Part shown: positions 1 to 8,400 of the stretch, piece after piece
How the letters are laid out: the number at the start of each line of letters is the position of its first letter
Position numbering within the stretch: the stretch's first letter is position 1
Assembly (NCBI RefSeq): GCF_010906925.1
Contig: NZ_VTVE01000002.1
Coordinates: forward strand, 434,001-498,000
Direction of reading: 5' to 3'
DNA: 64,000 bases
DNA from: Pseudobutyrivibrio xylanivorans
GTDB taxonomy: Bacteria; Bacillota; Clostridia; Lachnospirales; Lachnospiraceae
Notes under the pieces: model-generated
What the model was told of the DNA's origin: nothing
Seen by the model: the letters and a program-made list of their open reading frames with translations, nothing else
Database searches by the model: none
Program-made: the position numbers and the translations under genes

Positions 1-33
1 TACCAAAGCTTTTTCCTCAAGTACATAAACAGT

Positions 34-63
34 AAAAAAAGAGTAGAGCCTGCGCTCTACTCT
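34..63 (-). terminator. Rho-independent terminator of the gdpP-rplI-dnaB operon
   Basis: A perfect 10-bp stem (40-49 with 54-63) around a 4-base loop is followed, in the minus direction, by a run of T. The stem overlaps the dnaB stop codon at 57-59. Confidence 0.9.
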
Positions 64-1406
64 TCTCTATTTGCATATTGACTTCTATCTCTGTTAGCGA
101 AACGAGTGTATTCTGGAAGCCATGTAAGCTCAATGGTTCCGATAGGACCATTACGCTGCTTAGCTACGATGATTTCTGATACACCCTTCATCTCAGAATC
201 ATGGTTATAGTAATCATCACGATAGATGAACATAACCACGTCCGCATCCTGCTCGATGGCTCCGGACTCACGCAAGTCAGACATCATAGGTCTATGATCT
301 GGTCTCTGCTCTACTGCTCGAGAAAGCTGTGATAGTGCGATAACCGGAACATTAAGCTCACGGGCAAGAGCCTTAAGAGAACGTGAAATCTCAGAAATCT
401 CCTGCTGTCTACTCTCTGACTTACCAGAACCTGTCATCAACTGTAAGTAGTCGATGATGATAATGTTAAGTCCCATCTCCATCTTATATTTACGACATTT
501 ACTACGCATCTGGCTAATGGAAATACCAGGGGTATCGTCGATAATCAGCTTGGAATTACCAATCTTACCCGCACCCTCAACAAGATTCTCCCAATCGGCT
601 TCCTGAAGGTTACCTGTACGGAGCTTTTGGGCATCTACTCGCGATTCAAGTGCGAAGAGACGGTTAACCAGCTGCTCCTTTGACATTTCCAGAGAGAATA
701 TTGCTGCACACAAATGCTCATGAATAGTAATGTGCTGTGCCAAGTTCAAAACAAATGCTGTCTTACCCATTGAAGGACGGGCTGCAATAAGAATCAAATC
801 AGATGGCTGTAGGCCGGCTGTCTGTCTATCAAGGTCAATAAATCCTGTAGGAATACCTGTAACAACGCCCTTTTGTTTTGAAGCCTGCTCGATTTTAGCA
901 ATGGCATTCATAACAACCTGTCTGATTGGAACATAGTCTGTCTCACCGCGATTCTGAACAAGAGAAAAGATATCCTTTTCTGTCTGATTCAAAATACTAT
1001 CAACGTCCTCTGTACCCTCAAAGCACATGTTTTCAATATTCTGATTAACTTTTATTATGTTTCTAAGTAATGCCTTATCCTTGACGATGTTGGCATAGTT
1101 TTTAGCATTAACTGTTGTAGGAACAGAAAGAATCAAATCCTGTATTGCCTCAAGAGATGCAATCTCTGGTCCTACGCCCTTTTCCCTAAGCTTGTTCTGT
1201 AGAGTAACTTCATCAACAGGCTCACCTGCATTGTAAAGCTCTACGATAGCCTCAAACAAAGCGCCGTATTGCTGATGATAAAAGTCATCTCTAAGAAGAA
1301 TCTCAGAGCACTCTACGATAGTGTCTCTGTCACTGATCATAGAACCAATGACAGACTTCTCAGCTTCTATGGAATTAGGCATCTGTCTGCGAATAACATC
1401 TTCCAT
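57..1406 (-). CDS. dnaB: Replicative DNA helicase DnaB
   Basis: This is the hexameric helicase that unwinds DNA at the replication fork and recruits primase. The 449-residue length is normal for bacterial DnaB. An N-terminal primase-interacting domain fills about residues 1-150. The RecA-like core carries Walker A ARPSMGKTAF near residue 209, the family segment SLEMSKEQL, a Walker B IIIIDYLQLM, and a C-terminal arginine-rich SDLRESGAIEQDADVV motif. No intein interrupts it. It lies five bases after rplI, in the gdpP-rplI-dnaB order common in Firmicutes, and ends in a strong terminator. Confidence 0.98.
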   Translation of the reverse strand: MEDVIRRQMPNSIEAEKSVIGSMISDRDTIVECSEILLRDDFYHQQYGALFEAIVELYNAGEPVDEVTLQNKLREKGVGPEIASLEAIQDLILSVPTTVNAKNYANIVKDKALLRNIIKVNQNIENMCFEGTEDVDSILNQTEKDIFSLVQNRGETDYVPIRQVVMNAIAKIEQASKQKGVVTGIPTGFIDLDRQTAGLQPSDLILIAARPSMGKTAFVLNLAQHITIHEHLCAAIFSLEMSKEQLVNRLFALESRVDAQKLRTGNLQEADWENLVEGAGKIGNSKLIIDDTPGISISQMRSKCRKYKMEMGLNIIIIDYLQLMTGSGKSESRQQEISEISRSLKALARELNVPVIALSQLSRAVEQRPDHRPMMSDLRESGAIEQDADVVMFIYRDDYYNHDSEMKGVSEIIVAKQRNGPIGTIELTWLPEYTRFANRDRSQYANREE

Positions 1407-1411
1407 TATCC

Positions 1412-1858
1412 TTATTGTTCTCCCACGTGTACTCTAAGTGTAGCTGTAACCTTTGGATGAAGCTTAACCTTTACCTCGTATGTTCCAAGTGATCTGATTG
1501 GGTCATCCATCACGATTTTCTTTTTATCGATTTCTTTATTGTATTGCTTCTTAGCTGCCTCAGCTATTTCCTTTGAAGATACAGAGCCAAATGTTCTTCC
1601 GCCCTCTCCAGTTTTGATTTTAGTCTCTACTTTCCACTCTTCGATTTCCTTAGCAAAAGCAACTGCTGCTTCATAATTCTCCTGAGCAACTTTTTCATCA
1701 TGCTTATTCTGAAGCTTTAAATCATTAAGTGCTGCATTGGTAGCTTCTACACCAAGCTTTTTCTTGAAAAGCATGTTTCTTGCGTAGCCTTCACTTACCT
1801 CAACTACCTCTCCCTTTTTGCCAAGGGATTTAACATCTGCAAGTAAAATTACTTTCAT
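1412..1858 (-). CDS. rplI: 50S ribosomal protein L9
   Basis: L9 binds 23S rRNA and spans the 50S stalk base. The protein has 148 residues, the usual length. The N-terminal RNA-binding domain begins [17 protein letters not shown] and continues with the conserved [14 protein letters not shown] long charged helix leads to a C-terminal domain containing [13 protein letters not shown]. Its ATG overlaps the end of gdpP by four bases, so the two are probably translationally coupled, and dnaB follows directly. Confidence 0.98.
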   Translation of the reverse strand: MKVILLADVKSLGKKGEVVEVSEGYARNMLFKKKLGVEATNAALNDLKLQNKHDEKVAQENYEAAVAFAKEIEEWKVETKIKTGEGGRTFGSVSSKEIAEAAKKQYNKEIDKKKIVMDDPIRSLGTYEVKVKLHPKVTATLRVHVGEQ

Positions 1859-3909
1859 AGCTTTATTTCTCCTTCTTCAAGCATCTTATCAATTGTCTCC
1901 TCAAGGTCTGCTCTAACCTCTTCGATTGTCCTATTCTGAATCTGAGCTCCTGCAATATTCACATGGCCACCACCACCAAGGCGTGTCATGATACTCTGCA
2001 CATCAATCTCATCGATTGAACGGGAGCTGATAAATATCTTGTCCATGAATTTTGTAAGTACAAAGGATGCCTTGATTCCTACTATATTAAGTAGCTCGTT
2101 AGCAGCCTGAGCACCAACTACTGTAGGCGATTCTAAGTTGCCATCTGGCTCACACTCTGCGATAGCAAATGCATCGTGATAAGTGGTAGCGTTTCTGACA
2201 ATCTCAGCTCTTGCTTTGTATGTCTCCATGTTCTCACGGAGCATCTTTCTAACTCTAGTAACCTCTGCGCCATTACGTCTTAAGAATGCTGCCGCCTCAA
2301 AAGTACGTACACCAGTCTTAGTCATGAAGTTGTTGGTATCGATTAAGATACCAGCATAAATACAATCAGCCTCTGTTGGGTTGATATTAATCTTGTCTGC
2401 AAAATACTGAAGCACTTCCGCAATCATCTCACTGGCTGATGATGCGTATGGCTCAATATATGAAAGAATTGGATTCTCAATAATCTCTTCCACCTGTCTA
2501 TGATGGTCGATAACAACGATATTTTTATTCTTATATAGTAGGCCTGGACACTCAACGTAGCTAGGTCTATTGGTATCAACTACCATTATGAGTGTATTGT
2601 CGTTGCAAATATTAAGAGCCTGCTCCGATGTGATGAACATATCATCCGGATACTCATCCCTGCTAGTAAAGCTTTCAACTACAGGTCTCATGGCACCTGT
2701 AATGGTATCTATAACAATATTAACCGGCTTGCCAATCTCACGACCTGCACAGAACACACCTACAGATGCGCCAAGACAGTCAGCATCTGAAAGATTGTGA
2801 CCCATAACAATAATTCTATCTCTAGACTCCATGAGCTCACGAAGGGCCTGAGCCTTAACTCTAGCCTTAACTCGTGTGGTACGCTCTACTTCCTTACCAT
2901 GAGTACCATAGTATGAAACATTCTGACCATTTTTAACTACTACCTGGCAACCACCTCTTGCAAGAGCAAGGTCGATAGCCATGTGTGCGTACTGAGCCTT
3001 TTGAGTGTAATCATCACTGCCAAGACCGATTCCAAGGCTGACTGTGATGTCTTTATCGTTACCCATTTTAATAGTAGTAATATCCTCTACAATAGAGAAC
3101 TTATCATTTTCAAACATCTCTAAATACTTGTGCTGGAAAATAATAAGGTATTTGTCCTTCTCAAGACGTCTGACTACTGCTTCTGCCTCGCCAAAATACT
3201 TGTTAATCTTTCTATCTAATAATGCAAGAAGCATCGAACGCTTAGCATTTTCAACCTGATCAAATACTTCGTCATAATTATCTACATATAATAGAGCCAT
3301 GACCATTGCCTGGTCGTTAATCTTGGCCTTAGTAGCCTGGATATCTGTCTCGTCAAATAGGATGATTGCTACAAGTCCATCAGCACTCTCATCCATCTCT
3401 GTAGCCATAGCTCCTGAAAGTGGCTCGCTGACATCAAGTCTCTGAAGACATGCAAGGTACTTTCTCTCATTGTACTCAACATGAATGTCAAAGTTGTCTT
3501 CCTTGGCATGCTCAATTCCCTCACGAGTAATCTCTGAGAAAATGCTGGTAATCGACTTGTTGTATGTCTTGCTCTTGTCAACCAACTGACAAAATTCCTC
3601 ATTCATCCACATGACTCTTCCGGTGGAATCCAAAAGAACATAAGGAAGCCTAAAGTTCTTAATGAGCTCCTTTTGAACTGTGCCATAGTGAATAGCATAT
3701 TCTACTATTGTGTTTTTAAATGATTTGATATTTGCTCTGTAATAAATAAAGCAAAGAATGCCATAGATAACTACAAATGCAGTCATAATCTCTGCTATTT
3801 TAGTATCTACGAAACTAAGTACGATACAACCTATTAAAAATATAATAAGCATGTATAGAGGAAATCTGAGATATCGCCTTAAACGATTCCTATATTTTAA
3901 TGCTTCCAT
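1855..3909 (-). CDS. gdpP: Cyclic-di-AMP phosphodiesterase, GdpP/DHH family
   Basis: GdpP hydrolyses cyclic-di-AMP, which controls potassium and osmolyte transport and wall homeostasis. The 684-residue protein has the full architecture: two membrane segments in residues 15-55, a PAS-like region, a degenerate GGDEF-like domain around residues 175-320, then a DHH domain ([27 protein letters not shown]) and a DHHA1 domain with [13 protein letters not shown] near the C terminus. The DHH aspartates and histidines needed for metal binding are present. It is first gene of the operon with rplI and dnaB. A -10-like TATAAT lies upstream on the minus strand (3952-3957) without a good -35. Confidence 0.96.
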   Translation of the reverse strand: MEALKYRNRLRRYLRFPLYMLIIFLIGCIVLSFVDTKIAEIMTAFVVIYGILCFIYYRANIKSFKNTIVEYAIHYGTVQKELIKNFRLPYVLLDSTGRVMWMNEEFCQLVDKSKTYNKSITSIFSEITREGIEHAKEDNFDIHVEYNERKYLACLQRLDVSEPLSGAMATEMDESADGLVAIILFDETDIQATKAKINDQAMVMALLYVDNYDEVFDQVENAKRSMLLALLDRKINKYFGEAEAVVRRLEKDKYLIIFQHKYLEMFENDKFSIVEDITTIKMGNDKDITVSLGIGLGSDDYTQKAQYAHMAIDLALARGGCQVVVKNGQNVSYYGTHGKEVERTTRVKARVKAQALRELMESRDRIIVMGHNLSDADCLGASVGVFCAGREIGKPVNIVIDTITGAMRPVVESFTSRDEYPDDMFITSEQALNICNDNTLIMVVDTNRPSYVECPGLLYKNKNIVVIDHHRQVEEIIENPILSYIEPYASSASEMIAEVLQYFADKININPTEADCIYAGILIDTNNFMTKTGVRTFEAAAFLRRNGAEVTRVRKMLRENMETYKARAEIVRNATTYHDAFAIAECEPDGNLESPTVVGAQAANELLNIVGIKASFVLTKFMDKIFISSRSIDEIDVQSIMTRLGGGGHVNIAGAQIQNRTIEEVRADLEETIDKMLEEGEIKL

Positions 3910-4096
3910 AAATAATTCTCCCGATGGTTATTCCAATCTAACACTTTTGTCATTATATCATATTCATTTCTAAATTATATATTTTTATATCCAAGTATAG
4001 AATATGTGCTTAATTCCATACATGCTGGTTTGTGCACATTTTACAATGGGTTGGTAAAATACCGAAAGGCTCCTTCTATTTTTGGTTATTCTAACA

Positions 4097-4125
4097 TTGT
4101 TCACATTTTCTTCATTTTTTATAAT
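4097..4125 (+). promoter_or_regulatory. Sigma-A type promoter of the msmK-like gene
   Basis: TTGTTC (4097-4102) and TATAAT (4120-4125) are separated by 17 bases, 51 bases before the ATG at 4176. The gdpP-msmK intergenic region (3910-4175) holds nothing else that I recognise. Confidence 0.65.
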
Positions 4126-4175
4126 CGTAGATAGTTAAGGGGTAACCCAATATTTAAAAGAGAGGATATTTTATT

Positions 4176-5282
4176 ATGGCAGACATTTCATTAAAAAACA
4201 TTAATAAGAAATACCCTAACGGCTTCCATGCTGTAAAGGATTTCAATCTCGAGATTCAGGATCAGGAGTTCATCATCTTCGTAGGTCCTTCTGGTTGTGG
4301 TAAGTCTACAACACTTCGTATGATTGCAGGTCTTGAGGAGATTACATCTGGTGAGCTTCTCATCGATGGCAAGCTTATGAACGACGTAGAGCCAAAGGAT
4401 AGAGATATCGCAATGGTTTTCCAGAACTATGCTCTTTATCCACACATGACAGTTTATGATAACATGGCATTTGGTCTTAAGTTACGTAAGGTACCAAAGG
4501 ATGAAATCGATAGAAAGGTTCGCGAGGCAGCTAAGATTCTTGACCTTGAGAAGCTTCTTGATAGAAAGCCAAAGGCTCTTTCAGGTGGTCAGAGACAGCG
4601 TGTTGCTATGGGTCGTGCAATCGTTCGTAATCCTAAGGTATTCCTTATGGATGAGCCTCTTTCAAACCTCGATGCTAAGCTTCGTGTTCAGATGAGAACT
4701 GAGATTTCTAAGCTTCATGATTCACTTGGAGCTACAATGATTTACGTTACACACGATCAGACAGAGGCTATGACACTTGGTACAAGAATCGTAGTTATGA
4801 AGGACGGTGTTGTTCAGCAGATCGATACACCAGCTAACCTTTATCAGAAGCCATGCAACCTCTTCGTTGCTGGATTCATCGGTTCTCCACAGATGAACTT
4901 CCTTGATGGTAAGCTCAATGATGATTGTACTTCTATCCAGGTTAACGGTGCTACACTTCAGGTTCCTACAGCTAAGGCTAAGGCTCTTAACGAGAAGAAC
5001 TACGGTGGTAAGGAAGTTATCCTTGGTATCCGTCCAGAGGATATTCACGATTCTCAGATCTTCGTTGCTACACAGTCTTCTTCAGTTATCGAAGCAAAGA
5101 TTTCTGTATACGAGCTTCTCGGTGCTGAGGTTTACTTATACTTTGATTATGCTGGAACTCAGGTTACAGCTAGAGTTGATCCTCGTACAACTGCAAGAGG
5201 TGGTGACACAGTTCAGTTCGCTCTTGATATGGAAAAGGCTCACTTCTTCGATAAGGAAACAGAGCTTACAATTACAAACTAA
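4176..5282 (+). CDS. msmK: Sugar ABC transporter ATP-binding protein, MsmK/UgpC type
   Basis: This cytoplasmic ATPase energises carbohydrate ABC importers. At 368 residues it matches the MsmK/MalK/UgpC subfamily, with Walker A GPSGCGKST at 37-45, signature LSGGQRQRVAMGR near 135, Walker B FLMDEPLSNLD near 155, the H-loop VTHDQTEAMTLG, and a C-terminal OB-fold regulatory extension of about 130 residues. It stands alone with its own promoter and terminator, away from any permease. In Gram-positive bacteria such orphan ATPases can serve several sugar transporters; the permease pair at 15.7-17.5 kb lacks an ATPase and is a likely client. The codons are highly biased, consistent with strong expression. 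Confidence 0.95.
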   Translation: MADISLKNINKKYPNGFHAVKDFNLEIQDQEFIIFVGPSGCGKSTTLRMIAGLEEITSGELLIDGKLMNDVEPKDRDIAMVFQNYALYPHMTVYDNMAFGLKLRKVPKDEIDRKVREAAKILDLEKLLDRKPKALSGGQRQRVAMGRAIVRNPKVFLMDEPLSNLDAKLRVQMRTEISKLHDSLGATMIYVTHDQTEAMTLGTRIVVMKDGVVQQIDTPANLYQKPCNLFVAGFIGSPQMNFLDGKLNDDCTSIQVNGATLQVPTAKAKALNEKNYGGKEVILGIRPEDIHDSQIFVATQSSSVIEAKISVYELLGAEVYLYFDYAGTQVTARVDPRTTARGGDTVQFALDMEKAHFFDKETELTITN

Positions 5283-5296
5283 TAAGAATATTAAGG

Positions 5297-5326
5297 CTGG
5301 ATGCGTAAATCGCATCCAGTTTTTTT
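5297..5326 (+). terminator. Terminator after msmK
   Basis: A perfect 9-bp stem (5297-5305 with 5311-5319) with a 5-base loop and seven T residues follows msmK by about 15 bases. Confidence 0.93.
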
Positions 5327-5442
5327 ATGGCCATTTTTATTTGACCAACATTTATCCCTTTTCAGATGAAAATGATTTTTCCTTGTATTATAATTATGTT
5401 TACTTACTTAAGAAGATTTCTATTTATGGGGAATATTGTTTT

Positions 5443-6339
5443 ATGAACTTCGAAGAAAAAAAAGATAAACTATTAGAGCAATTAAATAGAGCTACTGGCA
5501 TTAATTTTGAGATTTCTGATACGGGTTTATCTGACGAGGAAACCTTAAATAAGCTAAAAGAAATGATTATTCATTTTAATGCTGTAGATTCTAAGAGCGG
5601 ACTATACCGTCTCTATCTTAGAGGGGAGCTTGCCTACTCTGACGCTGTTTCTTCTCTCCACAGATTTCACATTGAAGAAAATGGTATACGCCAGGTTTTC
5701 TATCTTGAAAGCCAAGCAGACTACACTAAGGAAGCTGTATCTCTGCTAAAGAGTCTTCTTCCTGATTCCAAAGATGTGGTCCTTGAGGTAGATAACAAAC
5801 ACATCGTAATCATAATAAATTACGAATCTATTCCTTCTAAGGAAGAGATAGTACAAATTGCTAACTCATATTTAGATATGCTTGAGGCTGAGGCCTTTAC
5901 ATCCTTCAAGCTTAGCTATAGCAAGTCAGTAAATACCTTCAAAGAATTACCTGCTTCATACAAGGATAGCATCCTTGCAATGAACATCGGCAACACATTT
6001 AACTCTAATGGTCGCATATACTGTTATGACGACCTGGGACTTGGCCGTCTACTTTATAATATTCCAGAGGAAGAAGTTGAAGCTTATTTAAACAAGCACA
6101 TCAATATCGACCTCTTATCTCAAATTGACGAGGAGACTTTGAACCTTTTAGACTCATTTTTCGCAAATGATCTCTCTCTCGCCGAGACCAGCCGTAAGAT
6201 GTTCATTCACCGTAACACACTCATCTATCGCCTAGATAAATTCGCTGATTTAACCGGCTATGACGTCCGCAAGTTCTCTGACGCTATAACAGTCAAGATA
6301 TCTCTAATGCTATATAACTACATAAGAACTCAAAAATAG
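5443..6339 (+). CDS. PucR/CdaR-type helix-turn-helix regulator
   Basis: The protein is a predicted cytoplasmic transcription factor of 298 residues. The last 60 or so residues form the PucR C-terminal helix-turn-helix (ETSRKMFIHRNTLIYRLDK, then a YDVRKFSDAITVKISL tail), typical of CdaR/PucR regulators. The N-terminal 230 residues match no sensor domain I recognise. I chose the ATG at 5443 because the longer open frame upstream runs through the msmK coding region and terminator. No strong Shine-Dalgarno is visible (GGGGAATATTGTTTT precedes the ATG). Its position after msmK suggests a role in carbohydrate control, which is inference only. Confidence 0.85.
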   Translation: MNFEEKKDKLLEQLNRATGINFEISDTGLSDEETLNKLKEMIIHFNAVDSKSGLYRLYLRGELAYSDAVSSLHRFHIEENGIRQVFYLESQADYTKEAVSLLKSLLPDSKDVVLEVDNKHIVIIINYESIPSKEEIVQIANSYLDMLEAEAFTSFKLSYSKSVNTFKELPASYKDSILAMNIGNTFNSNGRIYCYDDLGLGRLLYNIPEEEVEAYLNKHINIDLLSQIDEETLNLLDSFFANDLSLAETSRKMFIHRNTLIYRLDKFADLTGYDVRKFSDAITVKISLMLYNYIRTQK

Positions 6340-6344
6340 AATCA

Positions 6345-6382
6345 AAAAATCCATCCTAACCATTTCTGGAGGATGGATTTTT
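6345..6382 (+). terminator. Terminator after the PucR-type regulator
   Basis: Arms AAAAATCCATCC (6345-6356) and GGATGGATTTTT (6371-6382) pair perfectly. The stem with flanking A and T runs can act in both directions, so it may also stop transcription from the minus-strand relic that ends at 6387. Confidence 0.88.
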
Positions 6383-6386
6383 CATG

Positions 6387-6803
6387 TTACGACTCTTTTT
6401 TATTACTTTTTTTAATTGGATACCTTGCTATTACAAATAGAACTACTAAGTAAGCTACCAGTAGCAGCAATTTGTACCTTCTGCCTATATATACTCCAAT
6501 GAAATACCTAATATCGACTGATAACAGCATATCTATTATCACCACCATAAAGCCTAAGAGTATCCATAAACCCAATGCTATGGTTTTTATCATTTTAGAT
6601 TTATGTCTTGCTTTCTTTTCTTCTTCACTTTCACCCTGAAGCATTAATTCATCAATAGGTACATTTAAAACATTTGATAAAGCCTCAAAAAGATTTATAT
6701 CAGGAAAGCATTCTCCACGTTCCCATTTTGATACAGCTTTATCTGTTACGTTTATTTTTTCTGCTAACTGTTTCTGTGTTAGATTTTGCTTATAAGAGCC
6801 ACC
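6387..6803 (-). pseudogene. 5'-truncated XRE-family regulator with membrane tail
   Basis: The open frame encodes a clear XRE helix-turn-helix, KQNLTQKQLAEKINVTDKAV followed by SKWERGECFPDINLFEALSN, then a linker and three hydrophobic segments ending in a lysine-rich tail. No ATG, GTG or TTG precedes the helix-turn-helix in frame: an in-frame stop at 6804-6806 lies just four codons before it. The roughly 12 residues (methionine through the first helix) that normally begin this fold are missing. The only in-frame ATG (6642-6644) would give an 85-residue protein without the DNA-binding domain. I therefore call it a broken gene, cut at its 5' end where an orphan hairpin now sits. Confidence 0.75.
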
Positions 6804-6826
6804 TCATAAAAGGCAGCTCTTTTTTG
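6795..6826 (+). terminator. Hairpin with T-run at the edge of the accessory block
   Basis: Arms AGAGCCACCT (6795-6804) and AGGCAGCTCT (6811-6820), with two G-U pairs, are followed by T residues on the plus strand. No plus-strand gene leads into it. On the minus strand it lies just after the 86-residue gene and may end that operon. Confidence 0.55.
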
Positions 6827-6827
6827 T

Positions 6828-7088
6828 TTATTTAGGTCCTATTATGTTTTGCATTCCTCGCATTCTCAATTCTGCATCGCAAGACTCCTTGAACGCTTGC
6901 TGATCCCCATCACCGGAATTAACTGCATCAGAAACATCTCTTGGCGGATTTTTCCCATGAAACTTCCTTTCAGGAATCTTCCCCTCCAGTTGCTTCTTAT
7001 AATCAGCATCTTGATAAATCCTTATAATAACAGGTATTAATATCAGTGCAGCAAATATGACTATTAATGCTACTATTGCTTGATTCAT
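6828..7088 (-). CDS. Small single-pass membrane protein, paralogue of the next gene
   Basis: Unrecognised 86-residue protein. An N-terminal membrane segment covers about residues 5-25 and is followed by a charged tail with the pattern YQDADYKKQLEGKIPERKF then HGKNPP. The 79-residue product just upstream has the same layout (ISDIDYKRQISGKRPMREYKG), so the two are probable tandem duplicates. A GGGGGAGGATT site precedes the ATG. It is the last gene of the operon that starts at 8304. The tail is most likely cytoplasmic by the positive-inside rule. Confidence 0.7.
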   Translation of the reverse strand: MNQAIVALIVIFAALILIPVIIRIYQDADYKKQLEGKIPERKFHGKNPPRDVSDAVNSGDGDQQAFKESCDAELRMRGMQNIIGPK

Positions 7089-7112
7089 AGAAATCCTCCC
7101 CCATTATCGACA

Positions 7113-7352
7113 CTATAAAGTGTGAGATATTTCATTTTTAGTTAAGATTTCCTTGGATGCTTTTTCAATTTCTAGACCTTCATTATAGGCTTCATTCAAA
7201 GGTTCTTTTCCCTTGTATTCTCTCATTGGTCTCTTTCCAGAAATCTGACGCTTGTAATCTATATCAGATATCAACTGTATTGCAGCATATATAACAACAC
7301 TTAAAAGTACTATAATTCCTACTATGATTAATATTGCCTTATAAATTATCAT
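7113..7352 (-). CDS. Small single-pass membrane protein, paralogue of the 86-residue gene
   Basis: Unrecognised 79-residue protein with one hydrophobic segment at about residues 5-28 and a charged tail. The D-DYK-Q--GK-P-RE--GK-P pattern is shared with the neighbouring 86-residue protein, which supports both being real genes. The Shine-Dalgarno AAAGGAAAGC precedes the ATG. It belongs to the five-gene small-protein operon 6828-8304. No function can be assigned. Confidence 0.7.
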   Translation of the reverse strand: MIIYKAILIIVGIIVLLSVVIYAAIQLISDIDYKRQISGKRPMREYKGKEPLNEAYNEGLEIEKASKEILTKNEISHTL

Positions 7353-7376
7353 TTGCTTTCCTTTTATATTTCATAT

Positions 7377-7598
7377 CTATACAAAATCATGACTCACATT
7401 CGCGGTAATCTTTCCCGATAACGATCCATTTGTTGCTTTATAAGTTGCCGACGAATTACAGCCTATAATTGAACCATGTCCATATTTTTCTGAACCCCAA
7501 TTTATATCATATGAAACATCATTTTTGTTAGGGTGATAAGTTTGACCTTTAGCCGTTATTTCCAATGTTCCACCCCAATATACTTCTCTATCAGTCAA
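7377..7598 (-). CDS. Gly/Ser/Asn-rich 73-residue protein, TTG start
   Basis: I do not recognise this protein. The sequence (WGGTLEITAKGQTYHPNK, SSATYKATNGSLSGKITANV) resembles the beta-rich mature part of a secreted protein, but the frame has no signal peptide. The proposed start is a TTG at 7596-7598, ten bases after an AAGGGG site and overlapping the end of the upstream membrane gene by eight bases, which suits coupled translation. An in-frame stop at 7635-7637 rules out a much longer product. It could instead be a 3' relic of a larger exported protein. Confidence 0.5.
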   Translation of the reverse strand: MTDREVYWGGTLEITAKGQTYHPNKNDVSYDINWGSEKYGHGSIIGCNSSATYKATNGSLSGKITANVSHDFV

Positions 7599-8076
7599 AG
7601 TTGTTGAACCCCTTAATTGAGACCATATATCCTGCTAAAATAAATATAAGAATCAAAATCGTGTTTAATTCCGATTTTGTATAATCATAGAGACGTACAT
7701 ACAGTTCGCCGCAATTATTTAAATACTCTGAAGGTATAATCATTCTTCCTGTAATAGAATTTATTATTCGTCCAGAAGAAATTAATACTATGTATATAGC
7801 TACTATCAAAAATAATATTTGAAAACACTTTAATAATAATCCAAATACATTCTTACTTTTTAGTATTTCATTTCGAATTCCTGATATACCTCCAATTTCT
7901 CTCCCCATAATAAATGTTAAATAAGGAACCAAAATAATATTTATTACGGGTGCAAATATTGGCATTCCATATTGTTTTTGAATTACCTTTGCTTCACTGT
8001 ATGATAATATCTCTAAAACAACTATTAATAGTAAATAAACCATGAGTTTTAAACTATTTTCTTTTCTTATATTCAT
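7591..8076 (-). CDS. Predicted four-segment membrane protein
   Basis: Unrecognised 161-residue protein. Hydrophobic segments lie at about residues 10-27, 36-58, 80-103 and 137-156, so it is an integral membrane protein. It follows the 74-residue exported protein by three bases and overlaps the start of the 73-residue protein by eight bases. In an operon with small exported proteins a transport or immunity role is conceivable, but nothing in the sequence shows it. Confidence 0.7.
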   Translation of the reverse strand: MNIRKENSLKLMVYLLLIVVLEILSYSEAKVIQKQYGMPIFAPVINIILVPYLTFIMGREIGGISGIRNEILKSKNVFGLLLKCFQILFLIVAIYIVLISSGRIINSITGRMIIPSEYLNNCGELYVRLYDYTKSELNTILILIFILAGYMVSIKGFNNFD

Positions 8077-8079
8077 TTC

Positions 8080-8304
8080 TTAACCAACCCTTTTCCACTC
8101 ATCATCAATCCAAACATTATTGGCTTGATCCCACCTTCTTACATATTTGACCCCGTTTACATATTTGACCTTTATTACTATATCTGTAACTGTGATATGG
8201 CATTCTCCTGTATTTACTTCTTCAACCTCACCTACTATTGGATATGAAGCCGTTATGGTTAATACAAACATGCAAGATATAACAACTTGTTTTAGTCGTC
8301 TCAT
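8080..8304 (-). CDS. Small exported protein with signal peptide
   Basis: This 74-residue product starts with a basic N terminus (MRRLKQ), a hydrophobic stretch to about residue 22 and a plausible cleavage site near ASYPIVGEV. The mature part of about 50 residues is aromatic and charged (VKYVNGVKYVRRWDQANNVW), a style I associate with short secreted peptides of Lachnospiraceae. It is the first gene behind the promoter at 8341-8368, with an AAAGGGGGATT site before the ATG. I cannot name a function. Confidence 0.7.
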   Translation of the reverse strand: MRRLKQVVISCMFVLTITASYPIVGEVEEVNTGECHITVTDIVIKVKYVNGVKYVRRWDQANNVWIDDEWKRVG

Positions 8305-8340
8305 AATAATCCCCCTTTCTATTATCTCTTATTGATTATC

Positions 8341-8368
8341 ATTATAGTATAACCGTTAAATGTGTCAA
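8341..8368 (-). promoter_or_regulatory. Near-consensus promoter of the small-protein operon
   Basis: On the minus strand TTGACA (8363-8368) and TATAAT (8341-8346), both perfect, are separated by 16 bases. The start codon at 8304 lies about 37 bases downstream of the -10 box. The -35 box abuts the terminator of the BlaR1-like gene. Confidence 0.85.
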
Positions 8369-8372
8369 CAAA

Positions 8373-8400
8373 AAAAGTAAGAGATTTCTCTCTTACTTTT
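8373..8400 (-). terminator. Bidirectional-looking terminator after the BlaR1-like gene
   Basis: Arms AAAAGTAAGAGA (8373-8384) and TCTCTTACTTTT (8389-8400) form a perfect 12-bp stem with a 4-base loop, overlapping the stop codon of the M56 peptidase gene. It separates the sensor-repressor pair from the small-protein operon. Confidence 0.9.

Noticed and set aside
4903-5442. 5' extension of the PucR-type regulator back into msmK.
   Set aside because: The extension reads through the msmK coding region in another frame and through the terminator at 5297-5326, so the start at 5443 is preferred.
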